From Branchiostoma floridae (Eukaryota; Chordata; Leptocardii; Amphioxiformes; Branchiostomatidae): 64,000 nt of DNA. The notes beneath the pieces were generated by a model. That model made no database searches, was not told the origin of the DNA, and saw only the letters and a program-made list of their open reading frames with translations. Both the position numbers and the translations under genes were made by a program. The stretch is taken from contig NC_049995.1 in assembly GCF_000003815.2 (NCBI RefSeq), positions 9,637,370 through 9,701,369 of the forward strand. Direction: 5' to 3'. This document shows positions 21,401 through 28,215 of this stretch, one piece after another. Position 1 is the first letter of the stretch, and every line of letters starts with the position of its first letter.

Positions 21401-22656
21401 ATAGTACTAGTATTGATTAGCATTGATGCTTACGTACAGTGACTGTGGATCCAACCATTTGACATGTTCACACTTATCATGTGGTGATTACAGGAATATT
21501 CCCTCGAACATCGTCTTTAGTGAACACTCAGTGCAATACACGGTAGATGCTACTAGAGGTAGGAGTCAGATTTTTGTAGACCATATTATAGCTCCCGGGT
21601 CTCTTTTGTCCTCTTGGCAGGACAGATGAGATTCGGGAGCCGCAATGTGTATAAAAAAGAGGGGTCGTCCAAAGATGAACTGGCAGCAGACAGTTGACAG
21701 AGATCTCCTACTACCCCCCTCACATTAGGCGAAAATCGATCGGACGACGAGTATGCGAGCTCTAAATTACAAGGAGGCATGACCCTGACGGGAAGGGGGA
21801 ACACTGCCATTTCTTCGTCGGCAGCAGGGTCATGCCTCCTCGTAATTTAGAGCTCGCAGACTCGTTGTCCGATCGATTTTCGCCTAATGTAGGGGGGGGG
21901 GGGCAGTGTGCAGGAGATGGAAGGACGTAATGAGACTGGCTGCAGATAGAGCTTGCTGGACTGCTCTAACTGCCTAAAAGGTCGCAGGACGTGGAAGCTA
22001 CTAAGTCTAAGTAATGTGTATCAAACCCACGTGCCATTGCTCTGTTTCCAACACCTACAGCGTGGTCATCTTTAACCGTCAAGAGGAGTGTTGCTCGGAT
22101 CGAATCAACCCCTTCAACATCCACATCGGGGATTTTGGCCAGGTACACACGAACCCGAAGTGTGGCGGTGACCATCGAATCGACGTGACCCAACCGTCCA
22201 TTTCCGTCTCCTGTCAGGGGATGCGGGGACGCTATGTGGGCATCCGTCTTCCAGGGCCTTCCCGAATACTGAGCCTGTGCGAAGTCCGAGTATTTTCTGG
22301 TAGGCCTTTACTACATTAGCATGCATGGCTATGGTATATGAGCTTCCAAAATCAACGAAGCAGGCAGGTGTTGCAAGACCACGATGTATGTGCCCTTGCA
22401 TTTTCCGTTCAATGGACTGCCGCTAATGCGTACAGTGCATTTATTAATTTAAAACGTTTTGCGTTATGTCTTGATGCATTATTCTGGTATTCTCTTCATG
22501 AGTTAGTAGCTCATGCTTAATACATAATTTAACACGCAAAATGCATAAAAAAAGGATGTCATTGTGCAAAATTTATCCAGTGTGTGTCATACTATGCTTT
22601 CGGCCTTTTGAAAAAAAAAAGAAGATTTTTCTTAATATGTTACAGATGACGAGTGA
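478..22656 (+). CDS. MACPF pore-forming protein with FAMeT-like, hevein-like, F5/8C and F-type lectin domains
   Basis: Exons I can chain: 478-590, 1483-1630, 1937-2019, 4944-5050, 5627-5822, 6420-6668, 7190-7285, 7851-7944, 8619-8756, 9478-9557, 10034-10154 (or 10177), 10805-10891, 11465-11553, 13224-13431, 13753-13899, 14885-15089, 15656-15907, 16646-16813, 18105-18266, 19159-19602, 20603-20786, 22061-22299, 22646-22656. All junction phases agree except at exon 11: the strong donor after 10177 breaks the frame, while GTGATG after 10154 keeps it and gives 1206 codons plus stop. The MACPF signature YGTHFIKSAKFGG is near residue 157. Members of this superfamily oligomerise on membranes and make pores; the C-terminal modules would direct binding to glycans or lipids. 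No signal peptide is visible: translation may start at ATG 481, or in an exon left of the window. I infer a secreted immune or egg-defence effector; the architecture is read directly, the role is not. Confidence 0.85.
1130..1265. repeat. Half copy of a foldback element (arm with CAAGCAACTGGATATGG)
   Basis: The segment GTTACTCAAGCAACTGGATA (near 1175) plus GATAGAATCCACTATCC is the arm of an inverted-repeat element. It recurs in opposite orientation at 10965-11085, as an inverted pair at 17787-18075, and rearranged at 39130-39425. Here only one arm is present, in the first intron of the MACPF gene. Confidence 0.6.
2140..2379. repeat. CTAT/CA-rich microsatellite, left block
   Basis: TA, TG and CTAT/CTATAT units alternate from 2150 to 2379. 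Two overlapping ORFs of Tyr/Ser/Ile repeats here are only a by-product of the repeat. Confidence 0.8.
2379..3470. mobile_element. TIR element (TAACGGGAGG family) inside a CTAT microsatellite
   Basis: The left end TAACGGGGGCCGCCCTAAGA and right end (CACCTCCCGTTA) are inverted copies, and both flanks are CTAT microsatellite. Subterminal parts (GCTGATCTTATT; CATGAATGCATTTCTTAT; CTTGACCACTCT-like) match a 280-bp copy at 50434-50712. The extra 0.8 kb in the middle has no recognised coding sequence. Confidence 0.55.
3475..3960. repeat. 10-bp-period CTATATCTAT microsatellite
   Basis: About 480 bp of CTATATCTAT units with scattered C substitutions, in the third intron of the MACPF gene. All three frames of one strand are open for long stretches, which accounts for the 192-208-residue ORFs; they are not genes. 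Confidence 0.95.
3995..4160. repeat. Pogo/Tigger-like terminal sequence, fragment
   Basis: CAGTGGATTCCAATTATTCG followed by repeats of GGATA-A-TTCGG/GGATAGAATTACG resembles pogo-superfamily ends, which begin CAGT and carry ATTATCCGAAT-type repeats. Only one end is recognisable. Confidence 0.35.
6810..6909. other. Assembly gap of 100 N
   Basis: The intron between MACPF exons 6 and 7. The right flank (CAATTATCCAGATAGTGC and repeats) looks like transposon end sequence, so the gap may be an unresolved repeat. A round 100 suggests unknown length. Confidence 0.95.
7690..7832. repeat. Half copy of foldback element (GATCAGAGGACTGATCGAAAGC family)
   Basis: GTGACTTAGGTTTTGGGTCA through GATATAAAGTCTTA matches the right arm of the inverted pair at 45486-45849. 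It ends about 20 bp before the acceptor of the exon at 7851, as the other copy does before UNC45 exon 19. Confidence 0.65.
8126..8552. mobile_element. Decayed copy of hAT-like MITE (GGTCCAGGTCC family)
   Basis: Reverse orientation relative to the copy at 25043-25464: it begins GGTACAGGTTCAG and GACCTGAACCTGGACC and ends TTTTGTACTGGTACC. The interior shares GTCCAACATCCGGTC and a CGTTTTGAAAT segment with the other copies. A poly-C run at 8408-8434 interrupts it. Confidence 0.6.
9478..11553 (+). other. Linker region of unknown fold between MACPF and FAMeT-like domain
   Basis: Four exons (9478-9557, 10034-10154/10177, 10805-10891, 11465-11553) encode about 125 residues rich in beta-prone segments, such as FGFVMTYNERTGKFLVTVDD. 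I do not recognise a family. The reading frame is clear in each exon but one junction is uncertain: joining 10177 to 10805 gives an early stop, whereas an earlier donor at 10155 preserves frame. An undetected small exon in 10178-10804 is the alternative. A foldback-element half copy (10965-11085) and a poly-C run (10555-10573) lie in the neighbouring introns. Confidence 0.55.
11870..13135. repeat. GCGCTCTCACGG-rich region flanked by about 65-bp direct repeats
   Basis: The sequence AAGGTCAAGTTTxAAAATGG and the following FVG-like CCGTCGGTA part occur at 11870-11944 and again at 13067-13135. Between them, GC-rich clusters of GAGCGC/GCGCTC with CTCTCACGGCG occupy 11950-12100 and 12640-13010, and a second internal direct repeat (GAGAGCGCCGTCCTAG) ends at about 12680 and 13005. 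ORFs here on both strands are Ala/Arg-rich repeat artefacts. No gene is recognised. Confidence 0.6.
13224..15089 (+). other. FAMeT-like beta domain (residues about 534-700)
   Basis: Three exons (13224-13431, 13753-13899, 14885-15089). The pattern of an aromatic and hydrophobic core (YFVAASAGDIFVVFSA), followed by a long spacer, then IKYGIGSDN and a run ending IRFYSFGSGEEDVEI, resembles the small domain in Pfam as farnesoic acid O-methyltransferase (Methyltransf_FA), a non-enzymatic carbohydrate- or matrix-associated fold in most animals. The last part adds Cys residues (MCVEDCHPECNG) leading into the Cys-rich module. The assignment rests on pattern recall without a profile search. Confidence 0.55.
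14010..14205. repeat. 8-bp-period ATTAAAAT satellite
   Basis: About 20 units of ATTAAAAT, with two ATCAAAAT variants near 14160, in the intron between FAMeT-like exons 2 and 3. Inverted ends (TTTAATATT at both sides) make the block a weak hairpin. Confidence 0.9.
15135..15572. repeat. TE-like repeat (ACCTATTCTGTGCTGCTGC family), copy 1
   Basis: TTGTCCTGCT at the left and CAACAGGACA at the right are inverted. The interior (GACCTATTCTGTGCTGCTAC, GATGCGGTTT, ACTGGACCCAC, ATATGTGCATCCC) matches 57797-58007. It lies in the intron before the Cys-rich exon. Confidence 0.55.
15656..15907 (+). other. Cys-rich tandem repeat module
   Basis: One exon of 252 nt holds two copies of a roughly 36-residue unit. 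The copies share SVRKDDGSTQCVAACP and SVRNDDGSTQCVSACP, each followed by a VxxxGVTC tail. Cys spacing is like furin-like or granulin/EGF-type cysteine-rich stalks. Nucleotide identity between the two units is high, so the duplication is recent relative to the rest of the gene. It probably forms a disulfide-bonded stalk between the FAMeT-like and hevein-like modules. Confidence 0.75.
15917..16260. repeat. Tandem SINE-like repeat (CAGTGGGGTTCAAGCGCTGCC)
   Basis: GTGGGGTTCAAGCGCTGCCA occurs at about 15920 and 16166, each followed by AGCTCTGAGCTTTTGGT. The intervening ATCGAACTCGGAGATTCGAG segment recurs at 20398-20420 together with another pair of the repeat (20215, 20455). In the 20-kb copy a GGGTTTGAATCCCGGGAGCC box-B-like motif is present, as in tRNA-derived SINEs. 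Confidence 0.55.
16646..16813 (+). other. Hevein-like (chitin-binding type 1-like) domain, copy 1
   Basis: The exon encodes DRCGPSY, then a segment ending NPGQCDPNSAKPCCSSLGWCGNT read across two short motifs, and HCTCAVCRDY. The CCS-x2-G-x-CG core is the hallmark of hevein-like chitin-binding modules (in plants CCS-x2-GWCG). The extra C-terminal CxC-x2-C is not part of the plant consensus. Entry and exit phases match copy 2, so a symmetric exon was duplicated. Confidence 0.7.
16836..17254. mobile_element. hAT-like MITE with 8-bp target duplication ACATAAAC
   Basis: ACATAAAC flanks both sides (16828-16835 and 17255-17262). The ends GTGGTGCGTACCTA and its reverse complement (TAGGTACGCACCAC) form the TIR. 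The interior carries the GTCCGGACCTGAACC-type motif of the family. It lies between the hevein-like exons. Confidence 0.75.
17490..17665 (+). repeat. tRNA-derived SINE-like copy, family C
   Basis: Box-A-like TGGCATAACTGGTAGAGTA and box-B-like GGTCCCGAGTTCTATATTC, followed by GTCCCCGACGTTGTGG. The same order occurs at 47185-47300 (GCGACTGGTAGAGC, GAGTTCTATATCC, CCAACGTTGTGCCC). It could not encode a functional tRNA because anticodon and acceptor stems do not pair. Confidence 0.6.
17787..18075. mobile_element. Foldback element with 14-bp flanking direct repeat, containing an N gap
   Basis: ACAAATCTTTCAAC occurs at 17773-17786 and 18076-18089. The arms GTTACTCAAGCAACTGGATA and its reverse complement face each other around the 134-N gap (17829-17962). 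The left arm lacks the outer 30 bp present on the right (CGATGTAGGTTAGACACCC read in reverse), so it is truncated. Confidence 0.65.
17829..17962. other. Assembly gap of 134 N
   Basis: The gap lies between the two arms of a foldback element, a structure that often breaks assembly or sequencing. Confidence 0.95.
18105..18266 (+). other. Hevein-like domain, copy 2
   Basis: A second exon of the same phase class with YKCGPSF, ANPGKCDAKG, PCCSAQGFCGNTADHC and CSDCVDY. All cysteines of copy 1 are conserved. It differs from copy 1 at many other positions, so the duplication is older than that inside the Cys-rich exon. A gapped foldback transposon (17787-18075) sits in the intron and its right target duplication ends 15 bp from this exon's acceptor. 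Confidence 0.7.
19159..19602 (+). other. F5/8 type C (discoidin-like) domain
   Basis: A single 444-nt exon encodes a complete domain of about 148 residues: VLDGNTGTYWNP near the start, the LDLA strand (YIILDLAAPHTLTRIAIN), and a C-terminal WRFVVTRTYGG followed by LKELNFQGFEA. These match the discoidin order (xxDGxxxTxW, Fxxxx-VxxIxI, YxRxx-xxxEL). Such domains bind glycans or phospholipids at cell surfaces. The frame stays open upstream to 18945, but a good acceptor (CTCCCCAG) at 19158 gives the phase required by copy 2 of the hevein-like module. Confidence 0.85.
19668..19896. repeat. Foldback MITE (GTTCTTCAAACACAACC arms)
   Basis: The left end AAGGTTCTTCAAACACAACC is the inverse of the right end GGTTGTGTTTGAAGAACTTT. 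A GTCTGCCAGACACCATCATC segment inside resembles the hairpin in the CZIB intron. It lies in the intron after the F5/8C exon. Confidence 0.65.
20200..20580 (+). repeat. SINE-like repeat with box-B motif
   Basis: Two partial tandem copies, each with CCAAACTGACCATGCCAAAG or CCAAATTGACCATGCCAAAG and GAGCTTTTGG, then GGTTCGAATCCTGGGAGCC (about 20297) and GGGTTTGAATCCCGGGAGCC (about 20552). The same family is at 15917-16260. Confidence 0.55.
20799..21025. repeat. Foldback MITE (AACGCTAGTTCA arms)
   Basis: AACGCTAGTTCA at 20799 and TGAACTAGCGTT at 21014-21025 are exact inverses. Inside, ATCCGTTGTTTTAAAA and AAAACAACGGATAT continue the pairing. Related to 24499-24714 and to a remnant at 46462-46535. 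Confidence 0.75.
21067..21104. repeat. (GC)n/(CA)n microsatellite
   Basis: GCGCGCGCGCACACACAC followed by more CA units in the F-type lectin intron. Confidence 0.9.
21193..21290. mobile_element. 98-bp hairpin MITE (TAGCCTGGTACC ends)
   Basis: TAGCCTGGTACCCAGCC at the left and GGCTGGGTACCAGGCTA at the right are exact inverses; CCCGAATCTCTTCT and AGAAGAGACTCGGG pair inside. Flanks CAAGCATCC and CAAGAATCT match at 7 of 9 positions and are probably a target duplication. Confidence 0.75.
21700..21920. repeat. Long foldback (about 75-bp arms) upstream of the last lectin exon
   Basis: TTAGGCGAAAATCGATCGGA and the following TCTAAATTAC-AGGAGGCATGACCCTG (to 21787) are the inverse of CAGGGTCATGCCTCCTCGTA (from 21825) and TCCGATCGATTTTCGCCTAA (to about 21889). 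The loop is about 37 bp. Outer C and G runs and AGATCTCCT/AGGAGAT extend the arms. Confidence 0.8.
22646..22656 (+). other. Terminal 11-nt coding exon
   Basis: The acceptor TTACAG at 22640-22645 is followed by 11 coding nucleotides that, joined to the single G left by the previous exon, read Asp-Asp-Glu-stop. The coding part is tiny but the exon continues as 3' UTR. If the donor at 22300 were not used, the frame would run on into intron sequence. Confidence 0.65.
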
Positions 22657-24490
22657 TGGGATGACCCGAACGGATTAAGAATGCAGCAAATGAATGAACT
22701 CGTCGACTGAGGAAAAACCTACATTATCTTAAGTCACTTACAAAGTTGGCTCTCAAATTGTGTTTTGGTATACCACGAACTATACCACACATACAAAAAG
22801 CATCCAAGATGTAGTTTCAGTTAAAACATTGTCAAACTTTACGTGTTTTGAATGTGAGGTTATTAGGTGTTCCTGTTTCTAACAGTTACTGTAGTACTGT
22901 GTTCTTACTGAAGCAAATTTTAAATGTATATTGCGTTACATTTTAAGCAAGACCAAAAACTACATCTACCAAGTAGATCTTATTGTGTAACAGCAACATT
23001 TCGGTCCATAGCATATCTGAAATCGTGGTGGGTACATCATAAAGGAATTGTTTGATGCCTATCATGATTTGGTATAAAAAGCTCTAGTGGCAAATGTTAT
23101 ATCAGGGGAAAGCTATTTTAAAGTGTAAAACATATTCAGCTTTAGACAAAAAGTATTAGTTATGATTACGATATTAGTGGTAGTAGCAAAAAGGACCGGC
23201 GTATTGCTATATCAAAACATGTCTCTGGCAACAAAAGCTATTTACTACAGGTTAAAATTTAGTCACTTGAATCCAAAGCATTTTGGTGGTCACATAATTC
23301 AGGATTAGTGTCATATATACATTATGGTTAATTTTCTTGCGGCATTGAAAGGTGTTAGCGTTAGAGTAGAATATCTTAATATTAGGAAAAGGATCACCCG
23401 ATTTAACAAATATAACATTTATCAACATAATGTTAGCTTAAATATGCTGAACACATTCTTTATATTTATGCATTTAGATCCAACTTTCTTTTCCTGTAAA
23501 ACCTAAACTTGTGGTAAGTACACTATCTGAGCGAGGACACTTTTTACACCAGATAGTGCTTCGGCATCTTTTCAGGGCATTTCTAAAGCAAAGTCTTCCA
23601 GAATTTCAAGAAGTGTGGCATAGCAAATTTTTTTACAGTGACGTAGTTTCCGATTGACTTTGCTTTGAAAATATTGATGGCATCCTACAAAATCGTAGCC
23701 TGGTATCCAGCCGTAATATAGCTCCAGAGTCTCTTCTCTCCTCTTTGCAATTACGTAATTACCTTTTTTCCTTCAATGTCTTTGAGATCCATCGGGCCAT
23801 CCTTTTCGAATTCGAACTACTAGTATCTCTGAGTTTTCTACTTCTTTCTAATGTAAGATTGAAAGAAATGACGATGTCTATTTAAGGAACAGAAGAAATG
23901 ATAGATTTCGCACGGTAATTTTTTTCTACATCGCAAGGTAGGGACCCAAAAGATTGGAAAAAGAAAAATATCAAAAAGTATTTGCATAGGCTTATCCTTC
24001 GACCTCTTTTACCTGTTCCTTGTACTATAGATAAACAAAGAAATTAAAGAACTTTCTATACGATAATACCCTTTTATGCACTCACAACACTATTTTCATT
24101 GCTCCTTAAATTCAAGGACAATTATGCAAAATTGGCATCTTAAAAAAAGGTTGGGGTTTTAAAAAGCTTAAATGCCATCGATTAAATTGCTTTTATGTTG
24201 TTATAATAGATAAGAAGAACTTCAGCTACAAGGACAGAAGAAGAAATGTGATTTGATTACATCTTGTCAGTGTGAAACTGGTGAAAATTCAATGAAAAGG
24301 GCAAACTGAATTATACAATGTATCAAAACATCCTTCATAAATATTTGGTCAGTGATGTTGCGGGGACACTGAACAATACATCAATAACATACGTCTTTTA
24401 CAAAAGTAGACCATTTCAGGTCTTATGATTAAGTTAAAACACCGGAAATGTTTCCATCGAGTTTTATACGATTGAATGATAGCAGTATCT
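22657..24490. other. Intergenic, 3' of the MACPF gene
   Basis: AT-rich, presumably including the 3' UTR. The only repeat I recognise is a half hairpin MITE at 23695-23760 (TAGCCTGGTATCCAGCC). No coding sequence or clear nearby poly(A) signal was found; the first AATAAA downstream is at 24822. Confidence 0.5.
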
Positions 24491-24498
24491 CTGGCCAT

Positions 24499-24714
24499 GG
24501 TTCACCTTTATCTGTGGGGTAACCTATATCCGTTGTTACTTTAAAAACAGGATATTTAGGGATATATTGTAGACAGACGTTGGTTTCAAATTGCAAAATT
24601 TAAAAAAATATTTCAGTTTAAAAACACCGTCAGTCGACTTGATATAGTTATAAATACTAGCTTTTTTTTTTACAAACAACGGATATAGGTAATCCCCGCG
24701 GATAAATGGTGAAC
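24499..24714. repeat. Foldback MITE (GGTTCACCTTTATC arms)
   Basis: GGTTCACCTTTATCTGTGGG and its near inverse (GGATAAATGGTGAAC) bound the element; CCTATATCCGTTGTT and AACAACGGATATAGG pair inside. Same family as 20799-21025. Confidence 0.75.
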
Positions 24715-25042
24715 TTTGGTTATATCTGTTACTGCTGTCGGTATTATGCATGTCTTCTGTCATTAAACAAGTGTGGGCATACCATCGCCACACAGACGCC
24801 ATGTCATTTCAATTTTGTTGAAATAAAATTGTAGTTGTTGTTCTTATATAATGTATTTGCGTGTTTGTTTGTTTTTGCCTCAAGGACCCTCAAGTTATAC
24901 TAGAAAATAGATCAAAAGAAATGAAAAATGGTAATGATAATTCAATCTTCAACATAAACTTTTTAAAATTCAAAACAGGAAGAAAATAGAAGAAAGAAAA
25001 AAGTATAGGAATATCAAAATACAGTTCCAAAAAGGTACTTAC

Positions 25043-25464
25043 TAGGGCTGGGTACCGGTACAGCGTACCGGTACAAAACCGGTTTTTCTTATTGGACCGG
25101 TCCAGAAAAACCGGACCTGAAAAAATTAGGTGGACCGGATGTTGGACCGATTGGTAAATTAACAGATTATTTTATCAGTTATTCACACGTTTTGGTACTT
25201 GCTGGTAGAAGAAAATAACAGGAGTGAAGAAGAGTAGAGTTTATAGTAATTCCTACCATGTTTTACAGCCAATCGTACAGGTACAGATGGTGTTGTAGGA
25301 TTTTAAAACGCCAGTGTAAGTCTAATACTCCGCTGAACAGATTTCTTTGTAGTGAAATGGACCATTGGTATGAGTCATACTGAATCAGGTCCAGGTTCAG
25401 GTCCGGACCTGGACCTGATCCTCTGGACCTAGACCTGAATTTTCTGTACCGGTACCCACCCCTA
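25043..25464. mobile_element. hAT-like MITE with perfect 8-bp target duplication GTACTTAC
   Basis: GTACTTAC at 25035-25042 and 25465-25472. The TIR is TAGGGCTGGGTACCGGTACAG at the left (21 bp, one mismatch) with CTGTACCGGTACCCACCCCTA at the right. The 422-bp interior has ACCGGTCC, GTCCGGACCTGGACCTG and no ORF. Eight-bp duplications and TAGGG/CAGGG ends are typical of hAT. Confidence 0.85.
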
Positions 25465-26047
25465 GTACTTACTGACCAAAAAATTATTGACCTCAAAAAA
25501 CATTTTATCAATTAAAATGTTAAAACAACTTCTGCGGGTATCTCTTCAGTGAGATTCCTACATAAGTTGGATAGGTGTAACTCTAATGAATTCTTCATTT
25601 GAATCATGAAAATTGAAGTATGACTGAAAAGACAAAAAACACACAGACCATAGAAATATTCCTTCTACTGAAAATGGAATTTAAGGAGCCCTTGTGAAGT
25701 GGGGGTGTTAGCGACATGTATTGAATATCATATTCTGGTTTTGTGTCATTTTTAACCAACATAAAAAGTTGGACAATACAGCAGTCTATTTTATTCATAA
25801 GCAAAGGTTGGAAAGTGGAATAACAATTTGTTTCATATATAATTGGCATGATAACTAAACATGCCTATTAATGTTCTATTTATATAAGACATCTTATGTT
25901 TTATTTGCACATTCATTGCAAACAGCACCTGGCAACATTGTCACAAGGTTTGAAGATTTTTTTCTGAGAAATAACCCAAACAAAATATCTACAGTACAGA
26001 AAGTAGAATATAACAAGAAAAGGGTCATATATCTATGACAACAATTA

Positions 26048-26387
26048 TTGTATTCTATAAAAATAAGCATTTTTTGGTCTTATGACCAGTCATAGGTCAT
26101 ACTGTAAATGCATTTAAATTTGCAGGGATTTAAATTTGCGGGGATTTAATTTCGCGACAGTGGGAAAAGGGACTTTTCATGGTGGTTTTAAGTTCACAGT
26201 AGCACCATGCACTGTAGTCTCTTTCTGCCATGGAAAAATGTTTGCAGTGGTTTTAAGTTCGCGGTGGAGCGGCCACCTTGAAAACTGCAAACAATAAACC
26301 ACCACAAAAGTTTCTGCATTTACAGTATTGTATCTATAAAAAAAAATTAAGCATTTCTTGGTCTTATGACCAGTCATAGGTCATAGT
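26048..26387. repeat. TIR element flanked by about 60-bp direct repeats, at the CZIB 3' end
   Basis: GGTCTTATGACCAGTCATAG occurs at 26076 and 26359 with about 35 further similar bases on the left of each. Between them an element starts ACTGTAAATGCA and ends TGCATTTACAGT. The right copy lies only about 20 bp from the CZIB stop codon, so the element forms part of the CZIB 3' UTR. Confidence 0.7.
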
Positions 26388-26407
26388 TCAAAGCGACGTC
26401 GCTACTT

Positions 26408-27687
26408 TCACGCTTTCACAAAGCGATGCTCTATTTCCGTGATTCCCACTGGTTGTTGCGCATTCTCGTCGTAGTCCATCCACTCTCCCTCCGTGAGCTC
26501 GACTTCGTCAAACTTCAATCCCGATTCCGCTCCTTCCGCCACGAACCCCACCCTGGGGGAGAAATCCACGGGTTCAACCCCGCGGCACTCGAACACGACC
26601 ATGGTTCGGAATTCCTCGGTGTTGTCGGCGCAGTACGGTTGGATGCTGTCCTGCAGGATGTCCAGGTTGTTCTCGCGCCCGCACAGTTTGCATTTGGAGA
26701 CCAGGTTGGCGTGGCCGCGCCCTCCTTTCAGTGGGGTAGATTCCTGGAAAAACAATTGGTCAAGATTCAGTCACATAAATTTAATACAGGACATAGAAGT
26801 TTTCTTTTTCACAACCAGTTTTTCTCACCTGCTGACGTTTCGATGTCTGTCAGACATCTTCCTCAGCAGGTGAGAAAAAATGGTTGTGAAAAGGAAAATT
26901 CCCATGTCCTATGATCTACCAACCTGATGAAATTATTTTCGGAAATTTAATACAGTTTGGATGTCAAATACTGTAGGTTGATAGGTATGCTTGCAAATGA
27001 TTTCACAACTATTCACTATAAAAGAAAGACATGGTAAACTTTAAGATATTCCTAAAGATTTTGTGGGGTAGTGGGTTGTTATCTTCTCGGAATCCACCCC
27101 CTCCTTCCATCATCTTTTACCTTCCTAACAGAAGTTCAAGCTAGGTGGAATGAGGAAATTTGTGTTTGGGGCTTCTTATACTGGTCCACAGGTAACAAGA
27201 GCAAAGAAGAGGATAGTCATTTTTACCATTAGTTTCTACAGTTAAACTTGGTCTAAATTAAGAGGCAGCTATATTTTAGTGTTGTTTACATGAAGATACT
27301 ACTAGGATTTTGAACTGCCAGTGTAAGTTGGATATGCTACCAAACAGAATCCTTTGTAGCGAAATGGACCATTGTTTTGAGTATAGCACATTTACAAGTT
27401 TTCACAAACAATTAGGTGCACGTTCGGCTCTGGACCTGGACCTGATGATCTGGACCTGGACCGTACCTGGACCTAAATTTTCTGTGCTGGTACACAACCT
27501 ATAAACTCATGCTATAAACTTCAGGCAGAGCGCCCCCTACCTCTAGTGTGACATATTGCCACTTCTCGCTGACCTCTCCACAGGACAGACACTTCAGTTT
27601 CAGGTACCAGCGGAAATCCTCACCCTCAGGTCGGAGGTTGGTGATGTTCTCCAGCACTGCCTTCAACTGGAGAGCAATTTTCACCAT
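26408..27687 (-). CDS. CZIB: CXXC motif zinc-binding protein CZIB (C1orf123/UPF0587 family)
   Basis: Coding exons 27541-27687 and 26408-26743 join in phase 0 to give 160 residues, the length of vertebrate CZIB. The protein opens MVKIALQLKAVLENITNLRP and carries two CXXC pairs, CLSC (residues 33-36) and CKLC (residues 67-70), which form the zinc site of this small conserved cytosolic protein. Other family landmarks are LKGGRGHA, FECRGVEPVDF and the ending HRFVKA. Function in animals is poorly defined; zinc binding is the established property. A TTTCAG acceptor at 27709-27714 upstream of the ATG suggests a further 5' UTR exon toward UNC45. The intron contains a hairpin element (26788-26910) and a half hAT-like MITE (27296-27500). 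A candidate poly(A) signal for this strand is at 25900-25905. Confidence 0.95.
26788..26910. repeat. Hairpin repeat in the CZIB intron
   Basis: CACAACCAGTTTTTCTCACC and GGTGAGAAAAAATGGTTGTG pair, as do the outer AGGACAT and ATGTCCT; a TGTCTGTCAGACA palindrome is in the centre. A one-sided relative is at 31500-31555 in UNC45 intron 3. Confidence 0.75.
27296..27500. mobile_element. Half hAT-like MITE in the CZIB intron
   Basis: GATTTTGAACTGCCAGTGTAAG through GGACCTGGACCTGATGATC to TTTTCTGTGCTGGTAC matches the right half of 25043-25464. The left half is missing. Confidence 0.6.
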
Positions 27688-27826
27688 CGTGGTCCCTTTT
27701 TAGACAATCTGAAACATAGCATACATTATAATGACTGCCACCTAGCAGAATTCACACAAACTGCAGTGGTGACTACAATGGTTGGTGATGTTTATGAGCA
27801 ATTTTTACCATGATGGTGGTCCCATT

Positions 27827-28215
27827 TAGCCTGGGTACCATCCGGAAAGTAGTTTGCTCCGACGTTCATTATATACTATATACAGTCGCTTCTCTGTGTT
27901 TCCGTCTGGGAACGCGGACCATCTTAACGTCTGGAATCGTCCAAATTTTGGACGCAGGCGCTGATTGGTCCCCACATATGAGCGAATTATGGAATAGTTT
28001 GATCGTTGGAACTGGTGTTCCAACACCAGAAAAGCCCCACGTCCCCTAGCGCATGTGGGCGACAGCCTGTTGTCATCGAACGAGTGCTCTAGAACCCATT
28101 CCTTGATTCGCTCATCAACTGACGTCACCACCAAACGGTTTGAATGTGCAAGTCTCCAGACGGATAGCAGAAGCGAACATAGGAGCGAACTACCATCCGG
28201 ATGGTACCCAAACTA
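27827..28215. mobile_element. 389-bp MITE with 9-bp target duplication GGTCCCATT, between CZIB and UNC45
   Basis: GGTCCCATT at 27818-27826 and 28216-28224. Ends TAGCCTGGGTACCATCCGG and CCGGATGGTACCCAAACTA form the TIR, and inner arms (GCTCCGACGTTC; AACATAGGAGCGAAC) extend it. It is inserted in a degenerate second copy of the CZIB first coding exon. Confidence 0.8.

Larger units (their letters stand above)
20603..22299 (+). other. F-type lectin (fucolectin) domain
   Basis: Two exons (20603-20786 and 22061-22299). Seen: NVALGMLAFQ, LAVDGNPSTRWTDGSCAH, NPTWWVDLG, then VVIFNRQEECCSDRINPFNI, and the terminal GRYVGIRLPG and LCEVRVFS. This is the F-type lectin order. The known fucose motif is H-x26-R-x-D-x4-R/K. 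Here the His (of SCAH) and the Arg (of FNR) are exactly 26 residues apart across the splice, but the next part is R-Q-E-E-C-C-S-D-R, with Glu in place of Asp and one extra residue before the last Arg. Fucose binding is therefore likely but may be altered. Confidence 0.88.
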
